Source: Streptomyces parvus
GTDB taxonomy: Bacteria > Actinomycetota > Actinomycetes > Streptomycetales > Streptomycetaceae
Direction of reading: 5' to 3'
DNA length: 64,000 bases
Assembly: GCF_014648875.1 (NCBI RefSeq)
Contig: NZ_BMRY01000006.1
Coordinates: forward strand, 248,001-312,000
The notes beneath the pieces are model-generated. The model made no database searches and had not been told where the DNA came from. It was given only the letters and a program-made list of their open reading frames with translations. Position numbers and translations under genes: made by a program. This document shows, piece by piece, positions 1-7,338 of this stretch. Position 1 is the stretch's first letter; each line of letters opens with the position of its first letter.

Positions 1-1195
1 GGGTGACCGGCAGCCAGGAGTCGGTCTGGAAGTCGATCTGCCCGTTGGCCATGCCGGTGTACAGCGCGCCGGCCTCGTACTGCTTGACGTCGACCTCGAA
101 GCCGCGCTGCTCCAGCATCTCCTTCCAGAGGAACGTGGAGGCAATGCCCTCGTCCCACGGGATGTAGCCGATGCTGATCTTCTTGCCGTCGCCGATCTGC
201 GCGGTCTTGCCGGCGGTGTCGTCCTTGGAGCCGCCGAAGACGCTCATGCCACCCGCGACGAGGGCGAGGGCGACGATGGCGGCGACCGCGACCACGGGCT
301 GGGGGCGGTAGGTCCAGATCTTCCAGCCCTCGGCCATGGCGCGGGCCTTGACGACCGCGCGGCGGCCCAGCGGGGAGACCACGGTGCCGAGGGCGCCGGT
401 CATCCGGTCCAGGTACATGGCGAGGATGACGATGGAGATGCCCGCCTCGAAGCCGAGGCCGACGTCGACGTTGCCGATGGCACGGTAGACGGAGCCGCCG
501 AGGCCGCCGCCGCCGACCATGCCCGCGATGACGACCATGGACAGGCCGAGCATGATGACCTGGTTGATACCGGCCATGATCGTGGGCAGCGCGAGGGGCA
601 GCTGGACGCGCAGCAGGGTGTTGCGCGAGGTGGTGCCGAAGGCCTCGGCAGCCTCGACGAGTTCACCGTCGACCTGGCGGATGCCGAGCTCGGTCATCCG
701 GACGCCCGGGGGCAGCGCGAAGATGATCGTGGCGATGATGCCGGGGACCACGCCGACGCCGAAGAAGATGACGCCGGGGATCAGGTAGACCATGGCGGGC
801 ATGGTCTGCATGAAGTCCAGGACCGGGCGGACCACCGCGCTGACCGTCTTGGACCGGGAGGCCCAGATGCCCAGCGGTACGGCGATGACCAGGGTGACGA
901 GGGTCGCGACGAGCACCAGGGTGAGGGTGTCCATCGCCTCGTCCCACAGTTCGACGGAGTCGATGAGGGCGAATCCGACGAAGGTGAGCAGGGCGGCGGA
1001 CAGGCCGCGCAGCCACCAGGCGATGACGGCGACGATGCCCGCGAACAGCAGGGGTGCGGGGGCGGACAGGACGGCGGCTATGCCGTCGAACATGCCGCTG
1101 ACGATCGAGCTGATGGCGTCGAAGAGCCAGACGAGGTGGGTCTGCAGCCAGTCGACCGCGGAGTCGACCCATTCGCCGAGGGGGAGCCTAAACAC
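1..1195 (-). CDS. Glycine betaine/proline-type ABC transporter, permease fused to substrate-binding domain (partial)
   Basis: This is the membrane component of an osmoprotectant importer. The first ~280 residues form a ProW/OpuAB-like permease with several hydrophobic segments and an EAA-type loop (EAAEAFG). A further membrane segment (VVAVAAIVALALVAGG) follows, and then the beginning of an OpuAC/ProX binding domain (ISIGYIPWDEGIA). The gene runs off the window, so only ~398 residues are visible. I chose the GTG at 1195-1193 because it overlaps the stop of the upstream ATPase gene by 8 bases (GTGTTTAG), which implies translational coupling. Permease/binding-protein fusions are common in actinobacterial Opu systems. 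The substrate could be another quaternary amine such as choline. Confidence 0.9.
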   Translation of the reverse strand, partial: MFRLPLGEWVDSAVDWLQTHLVWLFDAISSIVSGMFDGIAAVLSAPAPLLFAGIVAVIAWWLRGLSAALLTFVGFALIDSVELWDEAMDTLTLVLVATLVTLVIAVPLGIWASRSKTVSAVVRPVLDFMQTMPAMVYLIPGVIFFGVGVVPGIIATIIFALPPGVRMTELGIRQVDGELVEAAEAFGTTSRNTLLRVQLPLALPTIMAGINQVIMLGLSMVVIAGMVGGGGLGGSVYRAIGNVDVGLGFEAGISIVILAMYLDRMTGALGTVVSPLGRRAVVKARAMAEGWKIWTYRPQPVVAVAAIVALALVAGGMSVFGGSKDDTAGKTAQIGDGKKISIGYIPWDEGIASTFLWKEMLEQRGFEVDVKQYEAGALYTGMANGQIDFQTDSWLPVT

Positions 1196-2336
1196 CGGCC
1201 ACCTTCTTCACGTCGGCACCTGCCGCGGCCGCGGCCGCGGGTTCGGAGTCGCGGGGCGCCTCGGCCGGGGTCATCGGCTCGCCGAGGACGGCGAGCAGCC
1301 GGGAGCTGGGGACGACGCCGACGAGCTTGCCCTTGGCGTCGGTGACGGCGACCGGGTCCGGGCTCTGCGCGCAGGGCGTGAACAGGTCGATGATCGGGGT
1401 GGACTCGGCGACCGTGGCGGGGGCGGCGGCGAGCACGTCCTGCGGGGTGCGCAGCTCGGTGCCGTCCGCGGCCTTGCCTCCCATCACGGTGTGCGGCTCG
1501 GCCATGATCGCGCTTGCGGTGAGCACCCGGGAGCGGTCGACGTCCTGGGTGAAGGAGGCGACGTAGTCGTTGGCCGGGGTGACGAGGATGTCCTCGGCGC
1601 TGCCGAGCTGGACGATCTTCCCGTCGCGCATGACGGCGATCCGGTCGCCGAGCCGCATGGCCTCGTTGAGGTCGTGGGTGATGAAGACGATGGTCTTCTT
1701 CAGACGCTTCTGGAGCTCCAGGAGCTGGTCCTGCATGTCACGGCGGATCAGCGGGTCGAGGGCGCTGAAGGACTCGTCCATGAGCAGCAGGTCGGCGTCG
1801 GTGGCCAGGGCGCGGGCGAGGCCCACGCGCTGCTGCATACCGCCGGACAGCTCGTCGGGCCAGGACTTCTCCCAGCCTTCGAGGCCGGTGAGCCGCAGCG
1901 CCTCGGCGGCGCGCACCTCGCGCTCCTCGCGCGAGACGCCCTGGACCTCCAGGCCGTACGCGGCGTTCTCCAGGACGCTCCGGTGGGGGAAGAGCGCGAA
2001 GTGCTGGAACACCATGCTGATCTTGGTGGAGCGGACGTGGCGCAGCTCGCGGGGGCTCAGGGCGGTCAGGTCCTGGCCGTCGAAGAGCACCCGGCCCGCG
2101 GTGGGGTCGAGGAGGCCGTTGAGCATCCGCAGCAGGGTGGACTTGCCCGAGCCGGACAACCCCATGACGACGAAGATCTGGCCCGGCTCGACGGTGAACG
2201 AGGCGTCGATCACCGCTGCGGTCGTTCCTTCGGCGCGCAGCTCGTCGCGGTCCGCACCGCTCTCCAGCTTCCGCACGGCTTCATCGGGTCGTCTGCCGAA
2301 CACTTTGTACAAGTGCTCGGCTTGCAGCCTGGACAC
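1188..2336 (-). CDS. Glycine betaine/proline ABC transporter ATP-binding protein with CBS domains (ProV/OpuAA type)
   Basis: This ATPase energises uptake by the permease/binding fusion encoded just downstream. The 382-residue product has a Walker A motif (GLSGSGKST), an ABC signature (LSGGMQQRVGLARAL), a Walker B motif (LLLMDESFSALDP) and a switch His (VFITHDLNEA). The last ~110 residues correspond to the CBS regulatory pair that senses ionic strength in OpuA-type ATPases. An ATG further upstream at 2423 is open, but that extension reads through a leader hairpin. The GTG at 2336 is preceded by GAGG at good spacing and gives the usual family N-terminus (SRLQAEHLYKVFG). It is first in its operon, and expression may be modulated by the leader hairpin. 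Confidence 0.92.
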   Translation of the reverse strand: MSRLQAEHLYKVFGRRPDEAVRKLESGADRDELRAEGTTAAVIDASFTVEPGQIFVVMGLSGSGKSTLLRMLNGLLDPTAGRVLFDGQDLTALSPRELRHVRSTKISMVFQHFALFPHRSVLENAAYGLEVQGVSREEREVRAAEALRLTGLEGWEKSWPDELSGGMQQRVGLARALATDADLLLMDESFSALDPLIRRDMQDQLLELQKRLKKTIVFITHDLNEAMRLGDRIAVMRDGKIVQLGSAEDILVTPANDYVASFTQDVDRSRVLTASAIMAEPHTVMGGKAADGTELRTPQDVLAAAPATVAESTPIIDLFTPCAQSPDPVAVTDAKGKLVGVVPSSRLLAVLGEPMTPAEAPRDSEPAAAAAAGADVKKVAGV

Positions 2337-2358
2337 ATACACCTCACGCGTTGAACCG

Positions 2359-2390
2359 AAAAACGGTCTGCCACCCCCTCCGGCAGACCG
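2359..2390 (-). promoter_or_regulatory. Terminator-like hairpin with T-run in the 5' leader of the betaine transporter operon
   Basis: On the minus strand a perfect 9-bp stem (CGGTCTGCC / GGCAGACCG) with a 9-base loop is followed directly by TTTTT. It ends 22 bases before the GTG of the ATPase gene. Stem plus U-run is the form of an intrinsic terminator, so it could be an attenuator, or it could end transcription entering from the right. A short GCATT-N7-AATGC inverted repeat at 2424-2440 lies just upstream and could be an operator. I recognise no known riboswitch core. The 245-base gap 2337-2581 otherwise separates divergent genes. Confidence 0.5.
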
Positions 2391-2581
2391 TGGAGCGATG
2401 CGGGCTCTGTCCGCGTGGCACATGCATTAGTTGAAAATGCGACGTGGTCCGCTCCGGTGGCGCGCCTGCCCGCACTTACGCGGCCCAAACGCGACCGTGA
2501 CCCACGTCACTGACCTGCGACGGAGCGCGGGTAAGCGGTTACTTTGAGCGACTGTCGGCGCCGTGGGGCATCATCGGGTCT

Positions 2582-3505
2582 GTGACGCGACGCCTGATGC
2601 TCCTCGACACCGCCTCCCTTTACTTCCGCGCCTACTTCGGGGTGCCCGATTCGGTGCGCGCGCCGGACGGGACGCCCGTGAACGCCGTGCGCGGCCTCCT
2701 CGACTTCATCGGCCGCCTGGTGCACGACCACCGGCCGGACGAGCTGGTCGCCTGCTGGGACAACGACTGGCGTCCGCAGTGGCGGGTCGACCTGATCCCG
2801 ACGTACAAGGCGCACCGGGTCGCCGAGGAGACGCCCGCCGGGCAGACGGACGAGGAGGAGATCCCCGACACGCTGTCGCCGCAGGTCCCGATCATCGAGG
2901 ACGTGCTGGCGGCGCTCGGGATCGCCCGCGTCGGCGTCACGCCGTACGAGGCGGACGACATCATCGGCACGCTCACGGGGCGGGCGAGGGGACCGGTCGA
3001 CATCGTCACCGGCGACCGCGACCTGTATCAGCTGGTCGACGACGCCCGCCAGGTGCGCGTGCTCTACCCACTCAAGGGCGTCGGCACGCTCCAGGTGACC
3101 GACGAGGCGTGGCTGCGCGAGAAGTACGGCGTGGACGGCGCGGGGTACGTCGATCTGGCCCTGCTGCGCGGCGACCCGAGCGACGGGCTCCCGGGCGTCC
3201 CCGGCATCGGCGAGAAGACGGCGGCGAAGCTGCTGGACGCGTACGGCGATCTCGACGGGATCATGGCGGCGGTGGACGACCCGAAGGCGAAGCTGACCCC
3301 GTCGCAGCGCAAGCGGCTGGACGAGTCGCGCGCCTATGTCGCCGTCGCCCCGAAGGTGGTCCGGGTGGCCGGGGATGTCCCGCTGCCCGACTTCGATCCG
3401 GCGCTGCCGCGCGAGCCCCGCGACCCGGCCGCCCTGGAGGCGCTGGCGGAGCAGTGGGGGCTGAGCGGGGCGATCCAGCGCCTGCTGACCGTCCTTCAGC
3501 GCTGA
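2582..3505 (+). CDS. Stand-alone 5'-3' exonuclease (flap nuclease domain of DNA polymerase I type)
   Basis: The 307-residue protein has the 5'-nuclease fold only, without polymerase domains. Metal-binding acidic motifs are visible as LLDTASLYFRAYFG at the N-terminus, YEADDIIGTL near residue 125 and TGDRDLYQLV near 143. The helix-hairpin-helix DNA-binding segment GLPGVPGIGEKTAAKLL is near 203. It is expected to remove RNA or DNA flaps during replication and repair, as an accessory to PolA. The GTG start gives a normal family N-terminus. It is divergent from the betaine transporter and 70 bases ahead of the siderophore-interacting gene, which has its own iron-regulated promoter, so I treat it as monocistronic. 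Confidence 0.9.
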   Translation: MTRRLMLLDTASLYFRAYFGVPDSVRAPDGTPVNAVRGLLDFIGRLVHDHRPDELVACWDNDWRPQWRVDLIPTYKAHRVAEETPAGQTDEEEIPDTLSPQVPIIEDVLAALGIARVGVTPYEADDIIGTLTGRARGPVDIVTGDRDLYQLVDDARQVRVLYPLKGVGTLQVTDEAWLREKYGVDGAGYVDLALLRGDPSDGLPGVPGIGEKTAAKLLDAYGDLDGIMAAVDDPKAKLTPSQRKRLDESRAYVAVAPKVVRVAGDVPLPDFDPALPREPRDPAALEALAEQWGLSGAIQRLLTVLQR

Positions 3506-3533
3506 GGGGTCGACCGGGGCTCCGCCCGAGGTG

Positions 3534-3552
3534 TTAACTTAGGCATACCTAA
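3534..3552 (+). promoter_or_regulatory. Iron box (DmdR/IdeR-type operator)
   Basis: The 19 bases TTAACTTAGGCATACCTAA match 15 positions of the iron-box consensus as I remember it (TTAGGTTAGGCTCACCTAA). The surrounding 18 bases 3537-3554 form an almost perfect inverted repeat (ACTTAGG...CCTAAGT). The box lies 23 bases before the GTG of the siderophore-interacting gene. DmdR1 with Fe2+ would repress transcription here when iron is plentiful. Confidence 0.8.
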
Positions 3553-3575
3553 GTCTTCGAACCAGGGAGTACCTC

Positions 3576-4427
3576 GTGGCAGAGCGGCCGGCCCGGCAGG
3601 GACCCAAGGCCCAGGGGGCGCAGGTCGTGCGCACCGAGCAGATCACCCCGCACATGGTGCGGGTGGTCCTCGGCGGCGAGGGGCTTGCGGACTTCTCCCT
3701 CTCCGGCTTCACCGACCACTACATCAAGCTGTGCTTCGCGCCCGAGGGCGCGGACTACGCGCACCCGTTCGACATGGCGGCCATCCGGGAGTCCTACCCT
3801 CGCGAGCTGTGGCCCACCACCCGTACGTACACGGTGCGTTCGTGGGACCCGGTCGCCCGGGAGATGGCCGTCGACTTCGTCGTGCACGGCGACGAGGGCC
3901 TGGCGGGACCGTGGGCCCAGCGGGCGCGCGTGGGTGAGCAGGTGACCTTCCTCGGCCCGGGCGGCGGTTACGGCCCCGACGCCTCGGCGGACTGGCATCT
4001 GCTGGTCGGCGACGAGAGCGCGCTGCCCGCGATCGCGGCGGCGCTGGAGCAGATGCCCGTGGGCGCGCTGGTGCACGCCTTCGTCGAGGTGCCGGACGCC
4101 TCGGAGGAGCAGAAGATCGTGACGCCCGACGGGGTGGCCGTGACCTGGCTGCACCGCGGCGACCGGCCCGTCGGCGAGCTGCTGACGGCCGCCGTGAAGG
4201 GGCTGGACTTCCCCGAGGGCGAGGTCCAGGCGTTCGTGCACGGGGAGGCGGGCTTCGTGAAGGAGATCCGCCGCTATCTCCGCGTGGAACGGCAGATCCC
4301 GCTGCCGCAGCTGTCGATCTCGGGCTACTGGCGCCTCGGCCAGAACGACGACGCCTGGCGCGCGGTGAAGCGCGAGTGGAACGAGCAGGTGGAACGCGAG
4401 CAGGAGAGCGGCACGCAGGCCGCGTAG
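3576..4427 (+). CDS. Siderophore-interacting protein (FAD-dependent ferric-siderophore reductase, ViuB/SIP family)
   Basis: SIP-family proteins are cytoplasmic flavoproteins that reduce ferric siderophores to release iron. The 283-residue product has the FAD-binding barrel with the RTYTVRSWDP flavin motif near residue 86, and a C-terminal NAD(P)H domain with the typical GDESALPAI segment near 147. A short lysine/arginine-rich N-terminus and an acidic C-terminal tail flank these. The GTG at 3576 follows AGGGAG. An iron box directly upstream indicates iron repression, which agrees with the function. No siderophore biosynthesis or import genes are adjacent. Confidence 0.92.
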   Translation: MAERPARQGPKAQGAQVVRTEQITPHMVRVVLGGEGLADFSLSGFTDHYIKLCFAPEGADYAHPFDMAAIRESYPRELWPTTRTYTVRSWDPVAREMAVDFVVHGDEGLAGPWAQRARVGEQVTFLGPGGGYGPDASADWHLLVGDESALPAIAAALEQMPVGALVHAFVEVPDASEEQKIVTPDGVAVTWLHRGDRPVGELLTAAVKGLDFPEGEVQAFVHGEAGFVKEIRRYLRVERQIPLPQLSISGYWRLGQNDDAWRAVKREWNEQVEREQESGTQAA

Positions 4428-4644
4428 CGGCTGCTTGCCGGGTCGCCCGGGGCGCCTGACCCGTCGGGGGCGTCCGGGTCGCCTGACCGCCGGGGTCCCC
4501 GGCCGGGGCCGCCTGGCGCCCTCACCGCGGGCCGGCCCGACCGCAGGCGCGCAGCCCGGCTGCCGAACTTCTCGGCCGCCGGGTCGCCTCGGGTCTGCGG
4601 CTGCCTGACCGCGAGCTCACCTGGCTGCCCGACGAGCAGACCCC

Positions 4645-4681
4645 GGACCCCGTCCGCCGCACATCGCGGCGGGCGGGGTCC
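4645..4681. terminator. Strong hairpin, probable bidirectional terminator
   Basis: A 16-bp nearly perfect stem (GGACCCCGTCCGCCGC with its complement) and a 5-base loop sit between the siderophore-interacting gene and the MerR remnant. There is no T-run, as is usual for Streptomyces. The rest of 4428-4724 is GC-rich filler with loose repeats of GGGTCGCCTGACC and no recognisable gene. Confidence 0.6.
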
Positions 4682-4724
4682 GTTCGATCGAGAGGCGCGA
4701 CCGGGCGCCCGACGGGCCCGGGCT

Positions 4725-5313
4725 TCAGTCGCCCGCAGGGCCCACCTCCCCGCCGCCGGAGCCCCCCGAGCCCCCCCCAGCCTCCCGGCTCGACCGGCTC
4801 GACCGGCTCGACCGGCCCGGACAGGTACTCCGGCGACTCGAAGCGCAGGTACGACACATCGACGGGCGCCAGCCTCCGCAACGCGCCGAACATCGCCTCG
4901 CCGAGGACGGTCCCCACCACCACGCTCTCGGCCAGGTCCTCGCGCGCCACCCACCGCTGTGCGTAGTCGAGGTCGGCGCGGGCGACCGGCTCGGCTGCAT
5001 CCGCGTAGACGTCCAGCAGGTCGATGTAGCCGCCGTGCCCGGCCCTGTGCAGCGCGCACAGGCCCCCCGCCGGCGATTCGGCGGCGGAGCCCCGCGCATC
5101 GGCCTGCCGGCCACGCCGGCGCAGCAGTTCGGCCACCTCCCTCCGGGCGTCCTCCAGTTCGGGCCCCGCCGTCTCCCCGCCGGTCGGCGTGACGCGGTCC
5201 GCCGCGGCCCCGAGCACCTTGTGCACCGGCCGCCCGGGATCGTCCATGGCCCGCAGGACCTCGCCGATGGCGGCGAGCGAGAGGCCGCCGACGTACCGGA
5301 CGGCGGCCCGCCC
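4725..5313 (-). pseudogene. Remnant of a MerR-family transcriptional regulator, 5' end deleted
   Basis: Read leftward from about 5300, the translation gives RYVGGLSLAAIGEVLRAMDD and then VHKVLGAA, which is the second half of a MerR DNA-binding domain and its linker. The effector part follows and ends in SVVVGTVLGEAMFGALRRLA, a common C-terminus in Streptomyces MerR regulators. The winged-helix start, including the initiation codon and recognition helix, is missing: homology stops at about 5305-5313, where another truncated gene begins on the opposite strand. Beyond the conserved end, a three-copy CGGCTCGAC repeat (Pro-Val-Glu) near 4797-4822 precedes a low-complexity tail with no clear native stop. 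It cannot bind DNA as a normal MerR protein. Confidence 0.7.
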
Positions 5314-5541
5314 ATGCCCCTGACCGGCTGGTCGACGACCGGCGGCGATCTGCGGGCCCCGCACTTCGTGGGGATGCACGCGCTCCAGCTGATACCGCTC
5401 CTCCTGATCGCTCTGGTGCTGCTCGCACCCCGCTTCGCTCCGCTGCGCGACGCCGGGGTGCGGCTGTGCCTCCTCCGGGTCGCCGTCGGTGGTTACGCGG
5501 CGCTCGTCGCGCTCATCACCTGGCAGGCGCTCCGGGGCCGG
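5314..5541 (+). pseudogene. Internal fragment of a conserved actinobacterial membrane protein
   Basis: The translation contains GWSTTGGDLRAPHFVGMHALQ, then a hydrophobic segment, then LCLLRVAVGGYAALVALITW and QALRGR. This resembles the second half of a multi-spanning hypothetical membrane protein that I recognise from other Streptomyces but cannot name. The N-terminal half is missing at the junction with the MerR remnant. After QALRGR the expected C-terminal helices are replaced by an ABA4-like sequence in another frame. An ATG at 5314 opens the fragment, but there is no good ribosome-binding site. Confidence 0.55.
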
Positions 5542-5852
5542 CCGCCGTGTACACCGTCCTGGCGGTCCCGGTCTTCCCGGAGCTCTGGACGGCGGTGAGC
5601 AGCCCGGACATCGACACCTTCCGCGATCTGGCGGCGCCGGCCGGCGGAGCGGGAGCCCTCTGGGCGCAGGTGATCGCCTGGGATCTCCTGCTCGGCCGGT
5701 GGATGTTCCTCCAGAGCCGGAAGCTGGGGCTCTCGCCGCTGCTGATGGGCCCGCTGCTGGTGCTGACGATCCTGCCGGCGCCGTTCGGGCTGCTGCTCTT
5801 CCTCGCCGTCCGCGCCGTCCGTCTGCGGGGTCGGGGACCGGTCCCCGGCTGA
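5542..5852 (+). pseudogene. ABA4-like (DUF4281) membrane protein, 5'-truncated
   Basis: The last ~100 residues of an ABA4-like protein are intact: VYTVLAVPVFPELWTAVSS, AWDLLLGRWMFLQSRKLG and a final hydrophobic block (PLLVLTILPAPFGLLLFLAV). Family members are ~140-150 residues with four membrane helices, so the first one or two are missing here. The break at about 5545 joins it directly to the preceding membrane-protein fragment in a different frame. Plant ABA4 takes part in xanthophyll metabolism; the bacterial role is not established. A short product from GTG 5547 is conceivable but has no obvious ribosome-binding site. Confidence 0.65.
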
Positions 5853-5900
5853 GTCGCGCGTCCTCCCGGGGCCCGGTCTGGAAAGATCGCGGACACCCGA

Positions 5901-5929
5901 CCAATCCGCACGGGCACCGGCTCCGAATC
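5901..5929 (+). promoter_or_regulatory. Predicted SigK promoter of sigK (autoregulation)
   Basis: CCAATCC at 5901-5907, a 15-base spacer and CCGAATC at 5923-5929 lie 37 bases before the sigK start. The same -35 element, the same spacer length and nearly the same -10 element recur in front of the fasciclin gene and the FAD-oxidoreductase operon. The pattern resembles the mycobacterial SigK promoter as I remember it. Autoregulation is typical of ECF sigma factors. Confidence 0.75.
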
Positions 5930-5966
5930 ATTTCCGGAACCTACGATCCCCCGGAAGGAAACCCGC

Positions 5967-6551
5967 GTGAAGGAAGCCGTACACATCAGTGGGGTGCCCT
6001 CGCCAGGTCCCGATCTCCAGGAGCTTCTGGTGCGGGTCGCGCGGGGCGACCAGGACGCGTTCGCCTCGGTGTACGACGCGGTGAGCGGGCCTGTGCTCGG
6101 CCTGGTGCGCAGCGTTCTGCGCGACCCGGCCCAGTCGGAGGAGGTGGCGCAGGAGGTGCTGGTGGAGGTGTGGCGCACCGCGCCCCGCTTCCAGGCCTCC
6201 CGGGGCAGCGCGATGAACTGGGTGCTGACCCTGGCCCACCACCGGGCCGTGGACCGGGTCCGCTCCGCCGAGGCCGCCGCCGCCCGGGAGCACAAGGCGG
6301 CGCTGCTGGAGCGGACACCCGCCTTCGACGAGGTGTCCGAACAGGTCGAGACCCGCCTGGAGAGAGAACAGGTACGGCGCTGTATGCGCACCCTGTCCGA
6401 GCTGCAACGGGAGTCGGTGACCCTCGCCTACTACCGGGGCCTGACCTACCGTGAGGTCTCCGAACTCCTCTCCGTGCCGCTCGGCACCATCAAGACACGA
6501 CTCCGCGACGGCCTCATCCGGCTGCGCGACTGCCTGGGGGTGAGCGCATGA
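5967..6551 (+). CDS. sigK: ECF RNA polymerase sigma factor SigK
   Basis: The 194-residue group-4 sigma factor has only regions 2 and 4. Region 2 is visible as DAFASVYDAVSGPVLGLV through the core-binding part AQSEEVAQEVLVEVWRTAPRF and SAMNWVLTLAHHRAVDRVR. Region 4 holds the helix-turn-helix LTYREVSELLSVPLGTIKTRLRD, cited here only by its ends and position (~163-185). GTG 5967 follows GGAAGGAA at 7 bases. The stop overlaps the ATG of rskA (ATGA), a standard sigma/anti-sigma pairing. SigK is assigned from the pairing with an RskA-like anti-sigma factor and from neighbours matching M. tuberculosis Rv0444c-Rv0449c. SigL/LitS-type ECF factors are related alternatives. Confidence 0.85.
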   Translation: MKEAVHISGVPSPGPDLQELLVRVARGDQDAFASVYDAVSGPVLGLVRSVLRDPAQSEEVAQEVLVEVWRTAPRFQASRGSAMNWVLTLAHHRAVDRVRSAEAAAAREHKAALLERTPAFDEVSEQVETRLEREQVRRCMRTLSELQRESVTLAYYRGLTYREVSELLSVPLGTIKTRLRDGLIRLRDCLGVSA

Positions 6552-7300
6552 GCACGGCCGAACTGCACACGCTGACCGGGGCCTACGCCCTGCATGCGCT
6601 GCCGGAGTCCGAACAGCGGGCGTTCGAACAGCATCTGGAGGACTGCGAGGCCTGCGCCCAGGAGGTGCGGGAGCTGTCGGCCACCGCCGCCCGGCTCGGT
6701 CTTGCCGTCGCCGAGACCCCGCCGCGCGAGCTGCGCGAGAGGGTGCTGCGGGAGATCACGACCGTACGCCAGGAGGCTCCGGCGCACGGCAGGCGGGAGC
6801 GGACCGGCGGCCGGGGCCGCACCGGACGGTGGTACGCCTACGCGCTCGCCGCCTGCGTCGCGGCAGCCGCCGCGTTCGGCGGGGTCGCGGTCTGGCAGAA
6901 CCAGCTGGCGCAGGACGCGCGGCAGGAGGCGAACCAGGCGCAGCGGCAGAACGAGCAGTTGGCGCAGGTGCTCTCCGCCCCGGACGCGAGGACCTCGTCG
7001 GGCGAGCTGACGGGTGGGGCTCGCGGCACCGTCGTCGTCTCGCAGAGCCAGAACCGCGCGGTGTTCCTCGCCTCCGGCATGGCACCGCCGCCGAGCGGCA
7101 AGGTCTACCAGATCTGGTTCAACGACGAGGGCACCATGCGCTCGGCCGGTCTGATGGACCCGAAGGCGAGCGACGACGCGGTCCTGCTGGACGGGCCCGT
7201 GGACCGGGCGTCCGGGATGGGCATCACGGTCGAGCCCTCCGGCGGCTCCGCCGAACCGACCTCGGATCCGGTGGCGCTGATGGACTTCCCGACCGCCTGA
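6548..7300 (+). CDS. rskA: RskA-like membrane anti-sigma factor
   Basis: It holds SigK inactive at the membrane. The 250-residue protein starts with a zinc-type anti-sigma domain (HALPESEQRAFEQHL then CEACAQEV, giving an H-x3-C-x2-C-like set near residues 29-37). One membrane segment near residues 97-115 (YAYALAACVAAAAAFGGVAV) follows. An extracellular RskA domain (~125-250) contains PPSGKVYQIWFNDEG and ends in DPVALMDFPTA. In this family regulated proteolysis releases the sigma factor. The ATG overlaps the sigK stop by 4 bases, implying coupled translation at a near 1:1 ratio. The signal it senses is unknown. Confidence 0.9.
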   Translation: MSTAELHTLTGAYALHALPESEQRAFEQHLEDCEACAQEVRELSATAARLGLAVAETPPRELRERVLREITTVRQEAPAHGRRERTGGRGRTGRWYAYALAACVAAAAAFGGVAVWQNQLAQDARQEANQAQRQNEQLAQVLSAPDARTSSGELTGGARGTVVVSQSQNRAVFLASGMAPPPSGKVYQIWFNDEGTMRSAGLMDPKASDDAVLLDGPVDRASGMGITVEPSGGSAEPTSDPVALMDFPTA

Positions 7301-7338
7301 CGTCCCACCCCCGAGTACCGCAAGGGAGCCGCTGTTCC

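Noticed and set aside
4325..5931. Long leftward frames across the MerR remnant proposed as one large gene
   Set aside because: Only ~150 residues in the middle resemble a protein family; the ends read through a terminator and through the antisense of the ABA4-like fragment.
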